DNA of 64,000 nucleotides from Neorhizobium sp. JUb45 (GCF_004343585.1 NZ_SLYW01000003.1:744001-808000); one strand, 5' to 3'. Shown: positions 1 through 8,979, numbered from the stretch's first letter. Translations and numbers: made by a program. The notes: generated by a model not told the origin, from the letters alone.

Positions 1-1
1 G

Positions 2-262
2 CGGCTGAGCAGCGATAGCGGGGTGATTGCGCTGATGGATGGCCGCAGGATCGCGCTTGATGATGGGGCTGAGGGGGGCGGAACGGGCGATGACCCGATG
101 GCATTCTCGCACAAAAATCATCTGGCGCTGCACAGAGCGTTTATCGACGCACTTCGTCAAAAGCGCCAACCGATGGCCTCGGGAGAGGAGGCGCTGAAAG
201 CCCACCGGCTGATCGACGCCATCCTGCGGGCAGCAGATGAGGGCGTGACAGTCACGCTCTGA
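2..262 (+). CDS. Gfo/Idh/MocA-type oxidoreductase, C-terminal fragment
   Basis: The reading frame is open from base 2 to the stop at 262, so only the last 86 residues are present and the start lies outside the window. The tail has the pattern typical of the end of Gfo/Idh/MocA sugar dehydrogenases: a short beta segment, a helix of the form HLALHRAFIDALRQ, then GEEALKAHRLIDAILRAA. Members of the family oxidise or reduce sugars and inositols with NAD(P). The Rossmann domain is not visible, so the substrate cannot be guessed. An internal GTG at 23 is open but is not a likely start. Confidence 0.6.
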   Translation, partial: RLSSDSGVIALMDGRRIALDDGAEGGGTGDDPMAFSHKNHLALHRAFIDALRQKRQPMASGEEALKAHRLIDAILRAADEGVTVTL

Positions 263-286
263 TCGCCGCCCACGTCCTGCACCATC

Positions 287-1078
287 TCAGTCGGCGAATT
301 CCGGTTCGGTGCGCATCAGCTGGCGGCGGATGCTTTCCATGTGCAGGCGTGCGCTTTCCGGATCGCCCTCGCGCATTTCCAGATAGGTTTTCCGGGCAAT
401 CTCCGGTGGCACCGCCTTGAGCTGGCGGCCGGTGGACATGGCGAGCAACTGCACTTCGGCGGCACGTTCCAGATAATAGAGATCATCATAGGCTTCGGCG
501 ATGGTCGGCCCAAGCACCATCACGCCGTGGTTTTTCAGGAATACGATATCGGCATCGCCCATGGCGCGGGCAATGCGGAGGCCTTCGTTATCGTCGAGCG
601 CCAGGCCATTGTAGTTCTCGTCGATCGCCGTGCGGCCGTAAAATTTCAGCGCCGTCTGCCCGGCCCAGACCAGCGGTTCTCCCTCCAGCATGGAAAGCGC
701 CGTTGCATAGGGCATATGGGTATGGAAGGCGGCGGTGGCGCGCGGCAGGGTCTTGTGAAGCTGGGCGTGAATGTAGAAGGCTGTCGCCTCCGGCTTACCG
801 CTGCCGGCCACGACATTGCCGTTGAAATCGCAAACCAGAAGCTGCGACGCGGTGATTTCGGCGAATGCCCAACCGTAAGGGTTCACCAGAAACAGGTCGT
901 CATGGCCGGGCAGGAGCGCGGAAAAATGGTTGCAGATGCCTTCCTGCAATCCGAGTTTTGCCGCCATGCGGAAAGAGGCGGCGAGATCGATGCGCGCCTC
1001 GCGGATGGCGTTGCTCTCAAGCGAGGCATGACGCAGGACAGAAGGGGCCGCGGAGACGCTTTTCAATTCATGGGCCAT
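287..1078 (-). CDS. Class II aldolase/adducin family protein
   Basis: A 263-residue protein of the class II aldolase/adducin fold (fuculose-1-phosphate aldolase and relatives), which binds a divalent metal and cleaves or epimerises small sugar phosphates or hydroxy acids. The zinc-binding HTH motif is at His119 and His121 (HTHMPYATA), with a third ligand at His184 in KNHGVMVLG. A stretch GICNHFSALLPG near residue 47 is typical of the substrate or phosphate loop. I chose the ATG at 1078 because AGGAG lies about 7 bases upstream; a longer frame to 1117 lacks this. The gene follows the LysR regulator on the same strand with a 35-base gap. The true substrate is unknown. Confidence 0.85.
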   Translation of the reverse strand: MAHELKSVSAAPSVLRHASLESNAIREARIDLAASFRMAAKLGLQEGICNHFSALLPGHDDLFLVNPYGWAFAEITASQLLVCDFNGNVVAGSGKPEATAFYIHAQLHKTLPRATAAFHTHMPYATALSMLEGEPLVWAGQTALKFYGRTAIDENYNGLALDDNEGLRIARAMGDADIVFLKNHGVMVLGPTIAEAYDDLYYLERAAEVQLLAMSTGRQLKAVPPEIARKTYLEMREGDPESARLHMESIRRQLMRTEPEFAD

Positions 1079-1113
1079 GACATTCTCCTTTTGCTTAAAG
1101 GGGGGATTTCTTG

Positions 1114-2031
1114 TCACCGGTGAACGGCGAGTGCGTTGTCGTAGAGGGAACAGAATTCGGCAGAAACATCCGATGCGATCGATGCGATCAGTGGCGCAAG
1201 TCGCGACGACGGATTGTCGAGATAGACGGCAAAATAGTCGGTTGCCGGAAAGGGATGGCGAACGTTCAAGACTTTCAGCGTGCCGAGCCGCAACTCGTTC
1301 TGAATGACGATCGGCGGCAGAACGGCAATGCCGATGCCGGCCGCGACCATGCTGATCGTCGTTGCCAGCGAGTTGGAATAATGCACCACACCCTGACCCA
1401 GCGAATTGGTCGGCAGATATTCGACCATGCGCTTGTAGGCCTGTGTGCCCACCTCATAGGAAATGATCGGGTTCAGCATCAGGTCGGCGCGGGTCATCGC
1501 CTCCTCGTCGGAGGGAAAGGCGCTGTTGGCGATCCAGAACATGCCGAGCGTACAGAGATCGACGACCCGGAATTTTTCCACCTGTGGGCCATGAAAACCG
1601 AGAATGATGTCGAGTTCGCGCTTTTCCAGCTTGGAAAGGATGGTGAGCGACGCATCGGTGGTGACGGACACACGTACACGCGGAAACCGCTGCCTCAGTG
1701 TTTCCATGATGCCGGGAAGGATCGCCAGCGCCATGGAGGGTACGAGGCCGATGCGCACCGTGCCCTCCACCGTTTCAGGGGGCGCGACATCGGCGACAAG
1801 GCGATTGTAGCGGGCGATGATATCGCGGGCACCGGAAACGAAGGAGCGGCCCTCGCGCGTCAGGTGCACGTCGCGGGTGTCACGCTCGAAAAGGCGGATG
1901 CCGAGTTCCTGCTCGATGGCCGAGATGCGGTTGGAAATGGCGGCAGGAGTGATGTTCATGCGGTCGGCGGTGACACGAAAACTTCGAAGTTCCGCAAGCC
2001 AGACCACGGTTTCAAGGAAACGAATATTCAT
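1114..2031 (-). CDS. LysR family transcriptional regulator
   Basis: A 305-residue LysR-type regulator. The N-terminal winged helix-turn-helix is clear (MNIRFLETVVWLAELRSF, then AAISNRISAIEQELGIRLFER), followed by a periplasmic-binding-protein-like effector domain. It probably controls the neighbouring class II aldolase and the transporter/aldolase unit that ends just upstream, sensing a pathway intermediate; this is inferred from position only. The ATG at 2031 gives the usual LysR N-terminus. A TTG at 2064 would add 11 residues and cannot be excluded. Confidence 0.88.
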   Translation of the reverse strand: MNIRFLETVVWLAELRSFRVTADRMNITPAAISNRISAIEQELGIRLFERDTRDVHLTREGRSFVSGARDIIARYNRLVADVAPPETVEGTVRIGLVPSMALAILPGIMETLRQRFPRVRVSVTTDASLTILSKLEKRELDIILGFHGPQVEKFRVVDLCTLGMFWIANSAFPSDEEAMTRADLMLNPIISYEVGTQAYKRMVEYLPTNSLGQGVVHYSNSLATTISMVAAGIGIAVLPPIVIQNELRLGTLKVLNVRHPFPATDYFAVYLDNPSSRLAPLIASIASDVSAEFCSLYDNALAVHR

Positions 2032-2189
2032 CGCGTGAACGCGCCTCACCGTTTTGTCGACCAATCCTGCGCATTATTCGCGTCCAGATTGTCGTAAGCT
2101 GCTGTTTTTCACAGACTATGTTCCCTGCTGCCACGTTACACCGTGAAGATGATATGGCAACGGCGGGTCGGTTGAGTTTGCGTTTCATC

Positions 2190-2222
2190 GCAAAAATAAG
2201 GTCCGGGCTGATGCCCGGACCC
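2190..2222 (-). terminator. Rho-independent terminator of the ABC/aldolase/RraA unit
   Basis: GGTCCGGGC (2200-2208), a four-base loop, then GCCCGGACC (2213-2221) form a perfect 9-bp GC-rich stem. Read on the minus strand it is followed by TTATTTTTG. It sits 14 bases past the stop of the RraA-like gene, so it ends that operon before the LysR gene. Confidence 0.75.
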
Positions 2223-2235
2223 TGGGTCGTCAGTG

Positions 2236-2901
2236 TCAAGCGAGCTTGGCCAGGACCTTGGCGGTCGCGCCGGTCATGTCACCCAGCTTCTGCACCTTGT
2301 CACGTACGCTGGCTTCGCGCTTCTTGCCGGTTTCCTGGCGCTTCAGGGCTTCCTCGGAAACGGCCCGCACTTCATCACGCGGGATGACCAGCACGCCGCT
2401 TTCGTCGGCAAGGATGGCATCACCCGGCATCACCACGGCACCGCCGCAGCTGACCGGAATGTTGAAACCACCGCCGAGATCGTAAAGCCGTGTGGTGATT
2501 GGCGAGAGACCGCGCGACCACATCGGGAAATCCGAATCCTGGATTTCCGTGAGGTCGGTGCAGGGGCCATCGACGATGCCGGCAACCGCGCCGGCAGCTT
2601 TTGCCGCAACGGTAACACCGCCGCCCCAGCAGGCGTATTTGTCATCGCCGAGACGGTCGACAACGAGGATGTCGCCGGGGCGCAACTGGCCGGTGGCGTG
2701 GTGCAGGAGCGTCGAGTCCGGGCCGGCGATCGCCAGCGTCACGGCGGTGCCGACAACGCGGCGGCCGGGAAGCAGCGGCTGGATCTGCCTGTCCATGAAA
2801 CCGAACAGGCGCCAATGGCCGACGGTTGCCGTTTCGACACCGGAGAGAAGATCTAGATCTTCCTGCGGGATCTGCTCGGGCATGTCCTTGATGACGTACA
2901 T
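2236..2901 (-). CDS. RraA family protein (aldolase/dehydratase-like)
   Basis: A 221-residue protein of the RraA / dimethylmenaquinone-methyltransferase-like fold. The family signatures are GQLRPGDILVVDRLGD, GGGVTVAAKAAGAVAGIVDG and the C-terminal DAILADESGVLVIPRDEV. Besides the RNase E inhibitor RraA, this family includes 4-hydroxy-4-methyl-2-oxoglutarate/oxaloacetate aldolases and catabolic enzymes of unknown substrate. The last place in an operon with an ABC importer, an HpcH aldolase and a nitrilase points to the catabolic role. The ATG at 2901 has GGAG 7 bases upstream; a frame extending to 3042 overlaps the nitrilase gene and is rejected. The gap to the upstream stop is 11 bases. Confidence 0.82.
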   Translation of the reverse strand: MYVIKDMPEQIPQEDLDLLSGVETATVGHWRLFGFMDRQIQPLLPGRRVVGTAVTLAIAGPDSTLLHHATGQLRPGDILVVDRLGDDKYACWGGGVTVAAKAAGAVAGIVDGPCTDLTEIQDSDFPMWSRGLSPITTRLYDLGGGFNIPVSCGGAVVMPGDAILADESGVLVIPRDEVRAVSEEALKRQETGKKREASVRDKVQKLGDMTGATAKVLAKLA

Positions 2902-2912
2902 GATAAAGCTCC

Positions 2913-3734
2913 TTATGCGCAGGCGATGCGACGATGCTGCGTCATCGGGATGAGGTTGCGCACGCGCTTGATCTCCTTGGCGTCGATGCGGGCGGTGACA
3001 TAACCGACCGGATCGGAAGCGCGGGCGATCGTGTGGCCCCACGGGTCGCAGACCAGCGAGTGGCCGTAGCAGGCGCGCTTTTCACCGTTGACGGTGACGC
3101 TGCCGGTCTGGCCGCATGCGACGAAATAGGTCTGGGTCTCGATGGCGCGGGCGCGGGCCAGCACTTCCCAATGGTCCTTGCCGGTCTGCAGCGTGAAGGC
3201 GGCAGGCAGGACGATGATGTCGCAACCGGCCTTTTCGAGCTGCAGGAACAGTTCGAAGAAACGAATGTCGTAGCAGATGGCGCAACCGACCTTCATGCCG
3301 TCGATCTCATAGGTGACGATGTCCTCACCCGGCTTGACGGTGGCGGATTCCTTGTAGGCCGTGCCATCCGGGGCAACGATGTCGAACATGTGGATCTTGC
3401 GATAGGCGGCAACTTCCTTGCCTTCGCGGTCGAACACGAAGGAGGTGTTGTAGATGCGGTTTTCGCCCTCGACCTTTTCCATGATCGTGCCGGCATGGAC
3501 AAACACCTTGTTCTCGCGGGCAAAATCCTGCGCCATCGTGTAGGCGGCGCCGCCGGCGGGTTCGGCCAGCGCCAGCTTTTCTTCGGTCGTCGTGCCGTAG
3601 ACTTCAAAGTATTCCGGCAGGACGATCAGGTCCGGCTGATCGGTCTTCAGGGCTTCCGCCATCAGATCACGGGTGATCTTCAGGTTGGCGTCGCGGTCTT
3701 TCTGCGGGTTGGTCTGGATCAGGCTGATTTTCAT
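2913..3734 (-). CDS. Nitrilase-superfamily carbon-nitrogen hydrolase
   Basis: A 273-residue cytoplasmic amidase of the nitrilase superfamily. The Glu-Lys-Cys triad is visible: Glu41 in LPEYFEVY, Lys113 in YRKIHMFD and Cys154 in GCAICYDIRF. Length and motifs match the omega-amidase/Nit2/N-carbamoyl branch, which hydrolyses amide or carbamoyl groups of small acids. In this operon it may release ammonia from an amide made during breakdown of the imported compound. Start 3734 has GGAGGG 6 bases upstream. It lies 28 bases after the HpcH aldolase gene. Which amide is used cannot be told from the sequence. Confidence 0.87.
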   Translation of the reverse strand: MKISLIQTNPQKDRDANLKITRDLMAEALKTDQPDLIVLPEYFEVYGTTTEEKLALAEPAGGAAYTMAQDFARENKVFVHAGTIMEKVEGENRIYNTSFVFDREGKEVAAYRKIHMFDIVAPDGTAYKESATVKPGEDIVTYEIDGMKVGCAICYDIRFFELFLQLEKAGCDIIVLPAAFTLQTGKDHWEVLARARAIETQTYFVACGQTGSVTVNGEKRACYGHSLVCDPWGHTIARASDPVGYVTARIDAKEIKRVRNLIPMTQHRRIACA

Positions 3735-3762
3735 GGGTAATCCCTCCAAATTGCGATGTCGC

Positions 3763-4497
3763 TCAGGCGACGATCTTTTCCTGCTTGAGTGCGTTGATGG
3801 TGGACATGATGCCGGCGCGCAGCGCCATGTTCTGGGTGGCGACGACCAGCATTTCGGCGCCTTCCTCCAGTGCGAATGTGCGCTCGGCCGGTGTCCAGGC
3901 CGGCATGATCCACTTCTTGCCGGCGTCACGGGCGGCCTTGGCGATGCGGGAAAGGTCGCGACGGTCTTCATCGTTGAAGGCGTAGGCGCCGCGGCCGCAG
4001 GCGAGCGCCAGATCGGATGGGCCGGGGAACAGACCATCGACCGTGTCGAGTGCGATGATCTTTTCGACATCGGCCAGGCTCTCGGCCGTCTCGATCATCG
4101 CGTAGCACTTGGTGCGCTTGTTTTCCTTTTCAAAGGCATCGGAGGACGGGCGGGAATAACCGAACACGCGACCACCTGCATAGGAGCGGATGCCGAGCAG
4201 CGGATATTTGGCCGCTTTCGTCACTTCGCGGGCGTGATCGACACCGAGAATGTGTGGCAGGATGACGCCGTCAGCCCCGAAGTCGAGAGCCTGCTGGATG
4301 GCTTCGGTGGTCGGCGCGATCACCTTGGTCAGGGCCGGGATGCCGAGCGACTTGGAAAAGGCCAGGAACTGGTCGAGCGTGGCGAGATCGAACGTGCCGT
4401 GCTCAAGCTCGATGACGAGCTGGCTGACGCCGCAGGTCTTGGCGATTTCCAGAAAGCCGAAATGCGGCTGCGACATCCAGAGCGCGATATTGTCCAT
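3763..4497 (-). CDS. HpcH/HpaI family aldolase
   Basis: A class II (metal-dependent) pyruvate aldolase of the HpcH/HpaI family, 244 residues from ATG 4497. Seen in the sequence: the family's ELEHGTFD strand near the N-terminus, the metal-binding Glu in MIETAESLADVE and the Asp in FPGPSDLALACG. Such enzymes reversibly cleave 2-keto-3-deoxy or 4-hydroxy-2-oxo acids to pyruvate and an aldehyde. GGAG lies 9 bases before 4497. An alternative GTG at 4527 overlaps the upstream permease stop (GTGA) and would add 10 residues. It sits between the permease genes and the nitrilase gene. Confidence 0.85.
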   Translation of the reverse strand: MDNIALWMSQPHFGFLEIAKTCGVSQLVIELEHGTFDLATLDQFLAFSKSLGIPALTKVIAPTTEAIQQALDFGADGVILPHILGVDHAREVTKAAKYPLLGIRSYAGGRVFGYSRPSSDAFEKENKRTKCYAMIETAESLADVEKIIALDTVDGLFPGPSDLALACGRGAYAFNDEDRRDLSRIAKAARDAGKKWIMPAWTPAERTFALEEGAEMLVVATQNMALRAGIMSTINALKQEKIVA

Positions 4498-4523
4498 TTC
4501 AGTAGTCTCCATTGCAATTTCAG

Positions 4524-5315
4524 TCACTTGCCGATGGTCTTCGAGAGGCCAAGCGTGCGTTCGATGAGAAAGATGATGAGAAGGGTGGCGACGACGAGGA
4601 CGACGGATACGGCAGCCGTCATCGGGTCGGTCTGGCTTTCGACGTAGTCGAAGATTTCCACCGGCAGGGTGCGCAGGCGAGGGCCCGTGATGAACAGCGA
4701 GATCACCACTTCGTCGAAGGACAGAAGGAAGGAGAGGGCAGCGCTGGCGATGAAGCCCGGCATCATCAGCGGCAGGGTGATGCGGCGGACCACCGTGAAG
4801 GGTGACGCGCCGAGCATGGTGGCTGCATCCTCCACCGATGGCGGTATCGTGGAAAATGCCGTCAGCATGATGCGGATCACGTAAGGAGTGGTGATGATCA
4901 GATGGGCGATGATCAGACCCGTATAAGTGCCGAGCAGCCGTGCCTGGACGAAGACCAGAAGAATGGCGAGGCCGAGCACGATCGACGGCAGAAGGAGAGG
5001 CGCCGTGAACAGGTTAAGCAGGAATTCGCGACCGATGAATTTGCGGCGGCGGATGGCGAAGGCGGCGGGCACACCGGCAGCAAGGCCCAGCACCGTCACC
5101 GTGATGGCGATGACGAAACTGATCCACAGCGCCTGGGCAAAACCGGCATGCGAGAACATCGCGGCATACCAGCGAAGGCCCCAGCTTTCCGGCGGGAAGG
5201 TGATGTAGCTGTCATTGCTGAAGGACAAGGGCAGCACGATCAGGATGGGGGCGAGCAGGAAGAGATAGATGCAGGCGACGAGGAGCCTGAACGGAATGGT
5301 CAATTGGCCGATCAT
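4524..5315 (-). CDS. ABC transporter permease, PotC type
   Basis: A 263-residue inner-membrane permease with six predicted hydrophobic segments. The EAA loop that docks the ATPase reads EDAATMLGASPFTVVRRITLP and is followed by LPLMMPGF. It matches the PotC/YdcV class of polyamine, iron or organophosphate importers. It pairs with the PotB-type permease upstream (14-base gap) and with the ATPase and binding protein of the same operon. The ATG at 5315 has GGAGG 9-10 bases upstream. Substrate class is inferred from family only. Confidence 0.88.
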   Translation of the reverse strand: MIGQLTIPFRLLVACIYLFLLAPILIVLPLSFSNDSYITFPPESWGLRWYAAMFSHAGFAQALWISFVIAITVTVLGLAAGVPAAFAIRRRKFIGREFLLNLFTAPLLLPSIVLGLAILLVFVQARLLGTYTGLIIAHLIITTPYVIRIMLTAFSTIPPSVEDAATMLGASPFTVVRRITLPLMMPGFIASAALSFLLSFDEVVISLFITGPRLRTLPVEIFDYVESQTDPMTAAVSVVLVVATLLIIFLIERTLGLSKTIGK

Positions 5316-5329
5316 GTCAGGGTTCCTCC

Positions 5330-6220
5330 TTAATCGAAGCGCTTGACGACGCGGGAATAGACCGCGAGCGCAAGGCCGAAGATGATGAGCACGATGACGG
5401 AGATTGCCGCGGCCGTCGGCCATTCCAGCTGGATGACGGCCTGGTCGTAGATCTCGGTCGCCAGCAGGAACACGCGTCCGCCGCCCAGAAGCTTGGGAGT
5501 GATGAACGAGCTGATGGAGAGCACGAAGCAGAGCAGGCAACCGAGTGCGATGCCGGGTGCCGTCAGCGGCAGGATCACGCGGCGAAACCGCGTCCAGCGG
5601 TTGGCGCCGAGCGATGCGGCGGCTTCCTCGTAAACGTTTTCGAGACGACCAAAACCGGCGATCAGCGAAAGCGCCATATAAGGGATCAGCACTTCCACCA
5701 TGCCGATGAAGACACCGAGCGTGTTGTTGGTGAGGCGCAGCGGGCTGTCGATAATGCCGGACGACATCAGGATGCCGTTGACCACGCCCTGATCACCGAG
5801 GATGACCATCCAGCCATAGGTGCGCACGACGCTGCTGACGAGAAGCGGCGATACGGTGATGACGAACAGCATGTTGCGCCATTTCGGCGAGACCCGGTGC
5901 AGGAAAAGCGCGATCGGATAAGCGCAGCACAGCGTGATCAGCGTGACGCCAAAGCCCAGGGTCAGCGAGTTGGCGACCAGTTCGAAACTGAAACTGTCAG
6001 TGAAGAAGCTGACATAGTTTTCCAGCGTGTAATTGTTGGTCAGCACGCCGCCGCTGCGGCTTTCGATAAAGGAAATCATGCCCAGCCGGACGACCGGCAG
6101 GACGAAGGCGATGAAATTGATGATCGCCATCGGCAGAAGCAGCGCAATCAGCAGAAAGGGAAACTTTCGGCGAGTTTGAGGCGCATCGGCAAGAGGGACG
6201 GATGAGGTGATCGCTGCCAT
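5330..6220 (-). CDS. ABC transporter permease, PotB type
   Basis: A 296-residue permease with a long first loop after the first membrane segment, as in PotB/YdcU. Six hydrophobic segments are visible, and the EAA-like motif is EEAAASLGANRWTRFRRVILP. It forms the heterodimeric membrane channel with the PotC-type subunit. It starts 3 bases after the ATPase stop, with GGAG upstream of ATG 6220, so it is translated in step with that gene. Confidence 0.88.
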   Translation of the reverse strand: MAAITSSVPLADAPQTRRKFPFLLIALLLPMAIINFIAFVLPVVRLGMISFIESRSGGVLTNNYTLENYVSFFTDSFSFELVANSLTLGFGVTLITLCCAYPIALFLHRVSPKWRNMLFVITVSPLLVSSVVRTYGWMVILGDQGVVNGILMSSGIIDSPLRLTNNTLGVFIGMVEVLIPYMALSLIAGFGRLENVYEEAAASLGANRWTRFRRVILPLTAPGIALGCLLCFVLSISSFITPKLLGGGRVFLLATEIYDQAVIQLEWPTAAAISVIVLIIFGLALAVYSRVVKRFD

Positions 6221-6223
6221 GGT

Positions 6224-7360
6224 TCAGCTCCCTGAACCTTGGGCGAAAACCTGCATGTCCTGCGGCTTCCACTCACAGAGAAGCTTTTCACCGCTCTGGA
6301 AACTGTGGCCGGCGCTGGCGGTGTGCACTTCGGTGGTGAGCGTATTGCCGCCGATATCGATGTCGTATTGCACGACGTCGCCGATATAGGTGACGCGTGT
6401 GACTTTCCCGTGAGCAGCATTGGTGGCCATGCTGACGAGGCTGCGGTCGCGGCTCGGCGTCAGGCTGATACGGTGCGGGCGGATGGCGGCTTTCGCCTTG
6501 CCTGATGTCAGGCCGCGGGTGTCGCAGGGGTAAACGGAAGCACCGATGCGTACACGGTCAAGTGCTTCGATCTCGCAACCGAGAACATTGGTGCGACCGA
6601 CGAAGTCGGCGACGAACAGGTCGGCCGGGCGCTCATAGATGTCTTCCGGCGTGCCGAGCTGGGCAAGCTTGCCCTTGTGCATGACGCCGACGAGGTCGCA
6701 CATGGTCAGCGCTTCCACCTGATCGTGGGTGACGAACACGGTGGTGATCTGCAGGCGCTGCTGGATTTCGCGGATTTCAATGCGCATGTCGTCGCGCAGT
6801 TTTGCGTCGAGGTTGGACAGCGGTTCGTCGAGAAGTAGAAGACGAGGACGGATGACGAGAGCGCGGGCAAGCGCCACGCGCTGCTGCTGGCCGCCGGACA
6901 TTTCCTTGGGCTTGCGCTCGCCGTAACCGGGCAGCCGCACCATTTCGAGCGCTTCTTCCACGCGGTCGCGGGCTTCCACGCGGTTGACGCCGCGCATTTC
7001 CAGACCGAAGGCCACGTTCTGCGCCACCGTCATATGCGGGAACAGCGCGTAGTTCTGGAACACGAGGCCGATATCGCGCTTGTGCGGCGGCTTGTGGGAA
7101 ATGTCGTCACCATCGATGGTGATCTTGCCCTTGGTGATATCCAGAAGGCCGGCGATCATGCGCAGCGTCGTGGTTTTGCCGCAGCCGGAGGGACCAAGCA
7201 AACCAAGCAGCTTTCCCTTCGGTACATCGATGTCGAGATCGTCAACAGCCATGTAATCGGCGCCGTAGCGCTTGGTTATGCCTTTCAGCTTGAGAAAGGC
7301 CTGATCGCCGGGATTGGTTTCGGCGGCCAGAGGTTCCTGGCGCAGTTCCTGAGTTTGCAT
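6224..7360 (-). CDS. ABC transporter ATP-binding protein, PotA type
   Basis: A 378-residue ATPase. Walker A is GPSGCGKTT, the Q-loop region is FQNYALFPHMTVAQN, the signature is MSGGQQQRVALARAL, and Walker B is LLLLDEPLSNLDAKLRDDMR. A C-terminal TOBE-like domain follows residue ~240 (NVLGCEIEAL..., AAIRPHRISL), as in PotA, FbpC and UgpC. It energises import through the two downstream permeases. A 158-base spacer containing a stem-loop separates it from the binding-protein gene. Confidence 0.92.
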   Translation of the reverse strand: MQTQELRQEPLAAETNPGDQAFLKLKGITKRYGADYMAVDDLDIDVPKGKLLGLLGPSGCGKTTTLRMIAGLLDITKGKITIDGDDISHKPPHKRDIGLVFQNYALFPHMTVAQNVAFGLEMRGVNRVEARDRVEEALEMVRLPGYGERKPKEMSGGQQQRVALARALVIRPRLLLLDEPLSNLDAKLRDDMRIEIREIQQRLQITTVFVTHDQVEALTMCDLVGVMHKGKLAQLGTPEDIYERPADLFVADFVGRTNVLGCEIEALDRVRIGASVYPCDTRGLTSGKAKAAIRPHRISLTPSRDRSLVSMATNAAHGKVTRVTYIGDVVQYDIDIGGNTLTTEVHTASAGHSFQSGEKLLCEWKPQDMQVFAQGSGS

Positions 7361-7488
7361 GTCGTCACCATGTGCGGATTTGAGGTCGTCGAGGGCAACG
7401 GGAGCAAAGCCCCGTCACGATGGCGTGCGTGCTCGATCACGCGCGCTGGGCGCGTGCCGCTGGGTATTTTTCTGGAAAGGGACGGAGC

Positions 7489-7508
7489 CCGGGCCTTTTC
7501 AGGCCCGG
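7489..7508. repeat. Intercistronic stem-loop after the binding-protein gene
   Basis: CCGGGCCT (7489-7496), a 4-base loop, and AGGCCCGG (7501-7508) form a perfect 8-bp hairpin 10 bases beyond the stop of the substrate-binding-protein gene. No U-run follows on the transcribed strand, so it is more likely an mRNA-stabilising or attenuating element than a full terminator. Similar hairpins follow the other two binding-protein genes in this window. Confidence 0.65.
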
Positions 7509-7518
7509 AACGTCGTGC

Positions 7519-8583
7519 TTAGCGTCCGGCCGGGATAATCTTGCGGCGCCAGGGCTGCAGGATGTCTTCGCGCATGGCGCCGATCGTCATCCAGTCGACG
7601 GGGATCAGCTTTTCGCGCTGAACCGGGTCCATCATCGGAATGCGCTTGGCGGTGGCTTCATCCACGACCGCCTTGGTGTTGACCGGGGCATAGAACATCG
7701 CCTTGGCAAAGGCTGCCTGTGCTTCCGGGCTGATCGCATAATTGATGAAGGTCTGGGTTGCCTCCGCCTCGGACGCCTTTTCGATGGCGCTGATGACGTT
7801 GATCTGCGAAGCGGTCCCTTCCGTCGGGCCGACCGAGCTCATGCGGCCTTCCGTCTGGTCGAAATAGAACTGCGAACGGGCGTTCCAGCCGATCGAAACC
7901 GTGGCCGTGCCGTTGGCAACCAGTGTATAGGCGTCTGGCTTCGGTTCCCAAGTCTGCACGCGCGGTGCCACTTCCACCAGCTTTTCGACGCCCGGATCAA
8001 TGGTCTTCTTATAATCGTTTTCGCCGGCCATGCGGTTGGCGATGATCGTCAGAAGAATGGCCTGGATGTCACCGCCGCCCTGCGCCGGCAAAACGACCTT
8101 GCCGTCCTGCTTCTTGTCCCACAGCGCTTCCCAGCTGGTCGGCGCCGTCGGGAATGCCTTGGCGTTATAGATCAGCGACAGCGTGTCGTAGGTCAGCGGG
8201 ATGGCGGCGCCACCGAGATCCTTGCCGATCTCGGAAACATCGGCGTAGTTCGACAGCTTGGATGTGTCGAGATCGGCGACAAGGCCTTCTTCCTTGGCGA
8301 TCTTGGCGACCGAAAGGTCATAGATGACCGCGTTGACCTGCGGTGCGTCACGCTGGGCGCGCATGTTGCCGAGCGAATTTGCAGCGTTCTGAACGCCGTA
8401 ATAGGTCACCTTGATGTCGGGATGGGCCTTCATGAAGGGCTGGATGACAGCCTTCGTGTAGTTTTCCTCGAACGGACCGCGATACCCCATGACGGTGATA
8501 TCGGCGGCGTTCGCGTAAGCTCCCGACAGCATTGTCGCTGCGAAAAGCGTTGCAGAAAGGACTCGTGTGGAAATGCGTTTCAT
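7519..8583 (-). CDS. ABC transporter substrate-binding protein, PotD-like
   Basis: A 354-residue periplasmic binding protein. A signal peptide of about 26 residues is clear: a Lys/Arg start, a hydrophobic core and an ANA-A cleavage site. The mature part has the extracellular-binding-protein type 2 fold used for spermidine, putrescine, iron and similar ligands (FMKAHPDIKVTYY; IPLTYDTLSLIYNAKAFPT). It is the first gene of the minus-strand import/catabolism operon and is divergent from the SDR gene across a 396-base region. The actual ligand is unknown; neighbouring aminotransferases favour an amino compound. Confidence 0.88.
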   Translation of the reverse strand: MKRISTRVLSATLFAATMLSGAYANAADITVMGYRGPFEENYTKAVIQPFMKAHPDIKVTYYGVQNAANSLGNMRAQRDAPQVNAVIYDLSVAKIAKEEGLVADLDTSKLSNYADVSEIGKDLGGAAIPLTYDTLSLIYNAKAFPTAPTSWEALWDKKQDGKVVLPAQGGGDIQAILLTIIANRMAGENDYKKTIDPGVEKLVEVAPRVQTWEPKPDAYTLVANGTATVSIGWNARSQFYFDQTEGRMSSVGPTEGTASQINVISAIEKASEAEATQTFINYAISPEAQAAFAKAMFYAPVNTKAVVDEATAKRIPMMDPVQREKLIPVDWMTIGAMREDILQPWRRKIIPAGR

Positions 8584-8979
8584 ATCGGTATTCCCCTTTC
8601 GCCTTTTTGGCCTTGCTTGTTGTTAGGTGAACGATATGCAGCGTGCCGGTAGGGGTCCAACGACTAAAATCTACCGAGTGTTTAGAAATTCTTTCTGATA
8701 AAAATAATGTCTGCAGCGGCAATAAATCGCCATGCAAATCGATTTTGGAATAAAATTTTTCCATAAACATGCTCTTCCGGCATCGTATCTGCATCATTTT
8801 TCCTAAAGTCAGGCTGTGGTCATCCTTTGCTGAATACTCCTATAGGTAATCATCTATGCACTTATAGTGTCCATGGGTTGTTGCCCTTCGCAGTCGCGGC
8901 AAGAAATACCTTGAGAAGGAAAGTACGCACGATAGCATGAGGCATCGCAGTTCGACTGCACGCATTTGCGGAGTGCTTC
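8584..8979. promoter_or_regulatory. Divergent promoter region between importer and SDR/aminotransferase units
   Basis: 396 bases without a convincing gene, richer in A/T than the flanks, separating two divergent units. Two weak inverted repeats are visible: TGGAA-N8-TTCCA at 8746-8763 and CACT-TAT-AGTG at 8859-8869. Either could be an operator, but neither is matched to a known regulator. GGAG precedes the SDR start at 8980. Confidence 0.5.

Noticed and set aside
8746-8869. Inverted repeats in the importer/SDR divergent region as a named operator
   Set aside because: Arms are only 4-5 bp and match no regulator site I can name; kept as a note within the promoter-region entry only.
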